Under the pieces are notes generated by a model. The model searched no databases. It was not told where the DNA came from and saw only the letters and a list, made by a program, of their open reading frames with translations. A program made the position numbers and the translations under genes. From Armatimonadetes bacterium RBG_19FT_COMBO_69_19 (GTDB lineage: Bacteria > Sysuimicrobiota > Sysuimicrobiia > Sysuimicrobiales > Kaftiobacteriaceae), in contig MENB01000160.1 of the NCBI GenBank assembly GCA_001768125.1, forward strand, positions 6,380 to 21,389: DNA of 15,010 nucleotides. The letters are read 5' to 3'. Shown here piece by piece: positions 13,638-15,010 of the stretch. Position 1 is the stretch's first letter. Each line of letters starts with the position of its first letter.

Positions 13638-15010
13638 ATGCGAGTTCATGAGCTGGCCAGGGAGCTGGGGCTGTCGAGCAAAACCGTGATGGACATCCTG
13701 GCCGGCATGAAGATCCAGGTCAAGAGCCACAGCAGCACGCTCGACGACGGAACCGTCGAGCGCGTCCGCCGCCAGGTGAAGGCGAAGAGCGCACCGCAGC
13801 CCGCGGCGCCTCCCGCCGGACCGGTGCGCGTCGCGAAGACGCCGACCGGCGAACGCATCCTGGGCATGTGGAAGATCGTCATCCCGCCGCCACCGCCCCC
13901 GCCCGCCGAGATGCCCGTCGAGCCTGCGGCGGCCGCACCGCCGGGGCCCGCGGCCTCTGCGCCGGCCACGGAGTCCCCGAAGGCCGAGCCGCCGGTGGCC
14001 GTCAAGCCGAAACCCCCGGTCGTCGAAGAACCGAGGAAAGTCGCCGCGCCGCCTGCCGCTGGTCCATCGGTTCGACCGGCCGCGCGACCCTCGCAGCCGC
14101 CGGTGATGCCGCGCGACCAACGCCCCGGCCAGCGTCCGGGCGGTCCCTGGATGCCGGGTGGCCCCGGCCGGCCGGGCCTACGCCCGTCGCCGCAGAAGCG
14201 GGAAGCCCCGCGCGGTCCCAGCGCTCCTCGTCCGGTCCCGACGGTTCCGCCGCCCGCGGCCCAGGCGCCGGTCCCCGGCGCCGCGCCCGTGGCAGCCCCG
14301 ACGGTCCAGCGCGAATTCCCGAAGAAGAAGGAACGTTTCATCCCACCGCCGCCTCCGCCGCAGCCGGTGGCGACGCCGCCCAAGGTCCCCGCGGAGATCG
14401 AGCTTACCGGGCCCCTCACGGTGGGCGAGCTGGCCGCGAAGCTCGAGTTGCCGGCCGGAGAAATCGTGAAGAAGCTGCTCGAGCAGGGCATGCTGGCCGG
14501 CATCAACCAGCAGATCCCGCTCCAAGCGGCCACCAAGGTCACCGAGGCCTTCGGCTCCACCGCCCACAAGCCCGGGGCGGCCGCGGTGGCCGCCGCCGAG
14601 ACGGCGCGCAGGCGGATCGAGGTCGTGCCTGACGCCGAGGCCGTACCGCGCGCGCCGGTGGTGACCATCATGGGGCACGTCGATCACGGCAAGACGTCCC
14701 TGCTCGACGCCATCCGGCAAACCGACGTGGCCGCCAAGGAGTTCGGCGGCATCACGCAGCACATCGGTGCCTCGACCGTGGAGGTCGAGGGGAAGCGCAT
14801 CGTTTTCGTCGACACGCCCGGGCACGAGGCGTTCACCACGCTGCGGGCCCGCGGCGCGCAGGTGACCGACATCGCCGTGCTCGTCGTGGCCGCGGACGAT
14901 GGGGTCATGCCCCAAACCGTCGAGGCGATGAACCACGCCCGGGCGGCGAAAGTCCCGATCATCGCGGCCATCAACAAGGTGGACCTCCCGCAGGCGAATC
15001 CTGACCGCGT
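13638..15010 (+). CDS. infB: translation initiation factor IF-2, 5' part
   Basis: This GTPase brings initiator tRNA to the 30S subunit. It is cut by the window edge after about 457 codons. Domain order: an IF2_N helical module ([20 protein letters not shown], residues 1-50), a proline/alanine-rich linker (about 55-255) with two polyproline patches, and a second IF2_N module ([20 protein letters not shown], from 256). The G domain follows, with G1 GHVDHGKT (346-353), the GGITQHIGA switch, G3 DTPGHEAF (from 392) and G4 NKVD (446-449). The ATG at 13638 has GGGGAGG about a dozen bases upstream. It is the last visible gene of the rimP operon; rbfA often follows in such operons but cannot be seen here. 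Confidence 0.97.
   Translation, partial: MRVHELARELGLSSKTVMDILAGMKIQVKSHSSTLDDGTVERVRRQVKAKSAPQPAAPPAGPVRVAKTPTGERILGMWKIVIPPPPPPPAEMPVEPAAAAPPGPAASAPATESPKAEPPVAVKPKPPVVEEPRKVAAPPAAGPSVRPAARPSQPPVMPRDQRPGQRPGGPWMPGGPGRPGLRPSPQKREAPRGPSAPRPVPTVPPPAAQAPVPGAAPVAAPTVQREFPKKKERFIPPPPPPQPVATPPKVPAEIELTGPLTVGELAAKLELPAGEIVKKLLEQGMLAGINQQIPLQAATKVTEAFGSTAHKPGAAAVAAAETARRRIEVVPDAEAVPRAPVVTIMGHVDHGKTSLLDAIRQTDVAAKEFGGITQHIGASTVEVEGKRIVFVDTPGHEAFTTLRARGAQVTDIAVLVVAADDGVMPQTVEAMNHARAAKVPIIAAINKVDLPQANPDR

Overview
This is a GC-rich chromosomal window with tightly packed genes that look like a free-living, probably thermophilic or deep-branching Gram-positive-type or related bacterium. The evidence is a bifunctional archaeal/deep-bacterial FBP aldolase/phosphatase, an IF2 with a proline-rich N-terminus, many GTG starts and strong GGAGG-type Shine-Dalgarno sites. 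I cannot name the phylum from sequence alone; Bacillota-like, Armatimonadota-like or candidate-phylum lineages all fit. There is no CRISPR array, tRNA, rRNA or insertion sequence that I can support.

Layout. At the left edge (+ strand) are the 3' part of an S41 C-terminal processing peptidase, an HD-containing CCA-adding/poly(A) polymerase family enzyme and a 51-residue membrane protein, closed by a 13-bp hairpin terminator at 2216-2250. FBP aldolase/phosphatase converges on this from the minus strand. A 459-bp gene-free stretch (3443-3901) follows; it holds an extended -10 promoter for that gene, a three-block direct repeat and several hairpins. Next is a + strand trio: a protein built of two similar halves, a ParA ATPase with no ParB, and an overlapping proline-rich protein with a five-cysteine tail. 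A HAD hydrolase lies on the minus strand.

The most notable gene is at 6328-6792: a Bcp/PrxQ-type peroxiredoxin whose peroxidatic cysteine codon is an in-frame TGA (6457-6459). It reads through intact to a normal family length with every other conserved motif kept, so it is very probably a selenoprotein. A plausible SECIS hairpin lies just downstream. A gene caller that treats TGA as stop would report only the last 94 codons.

To its right, on the minus strand, is an ABC importer operon (UgpB-like binding protein and two permeases, with no ATPase gene), preceded by asparaginyl-tRNA synthetase. A divergent promoter region at 11301-11484 then drives the classical rimP-nusA-rnpM(ylxR)-infB operon to the right edge, with a terminator-like hairpin and T6 run directly before the rimP start. 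infB runs off the window.

Functionally the window mixes translation and RNA housekeeping (cca, asnS, rimP, nusA, rnpM, infB), gluconeogenesis (FBP aldolase/phosphatase), carbohydrate or glycerol-phosphate uptake, peroxide detoxification by a candidate selenoenzyme, and an uncharacterised ParA-centred module.
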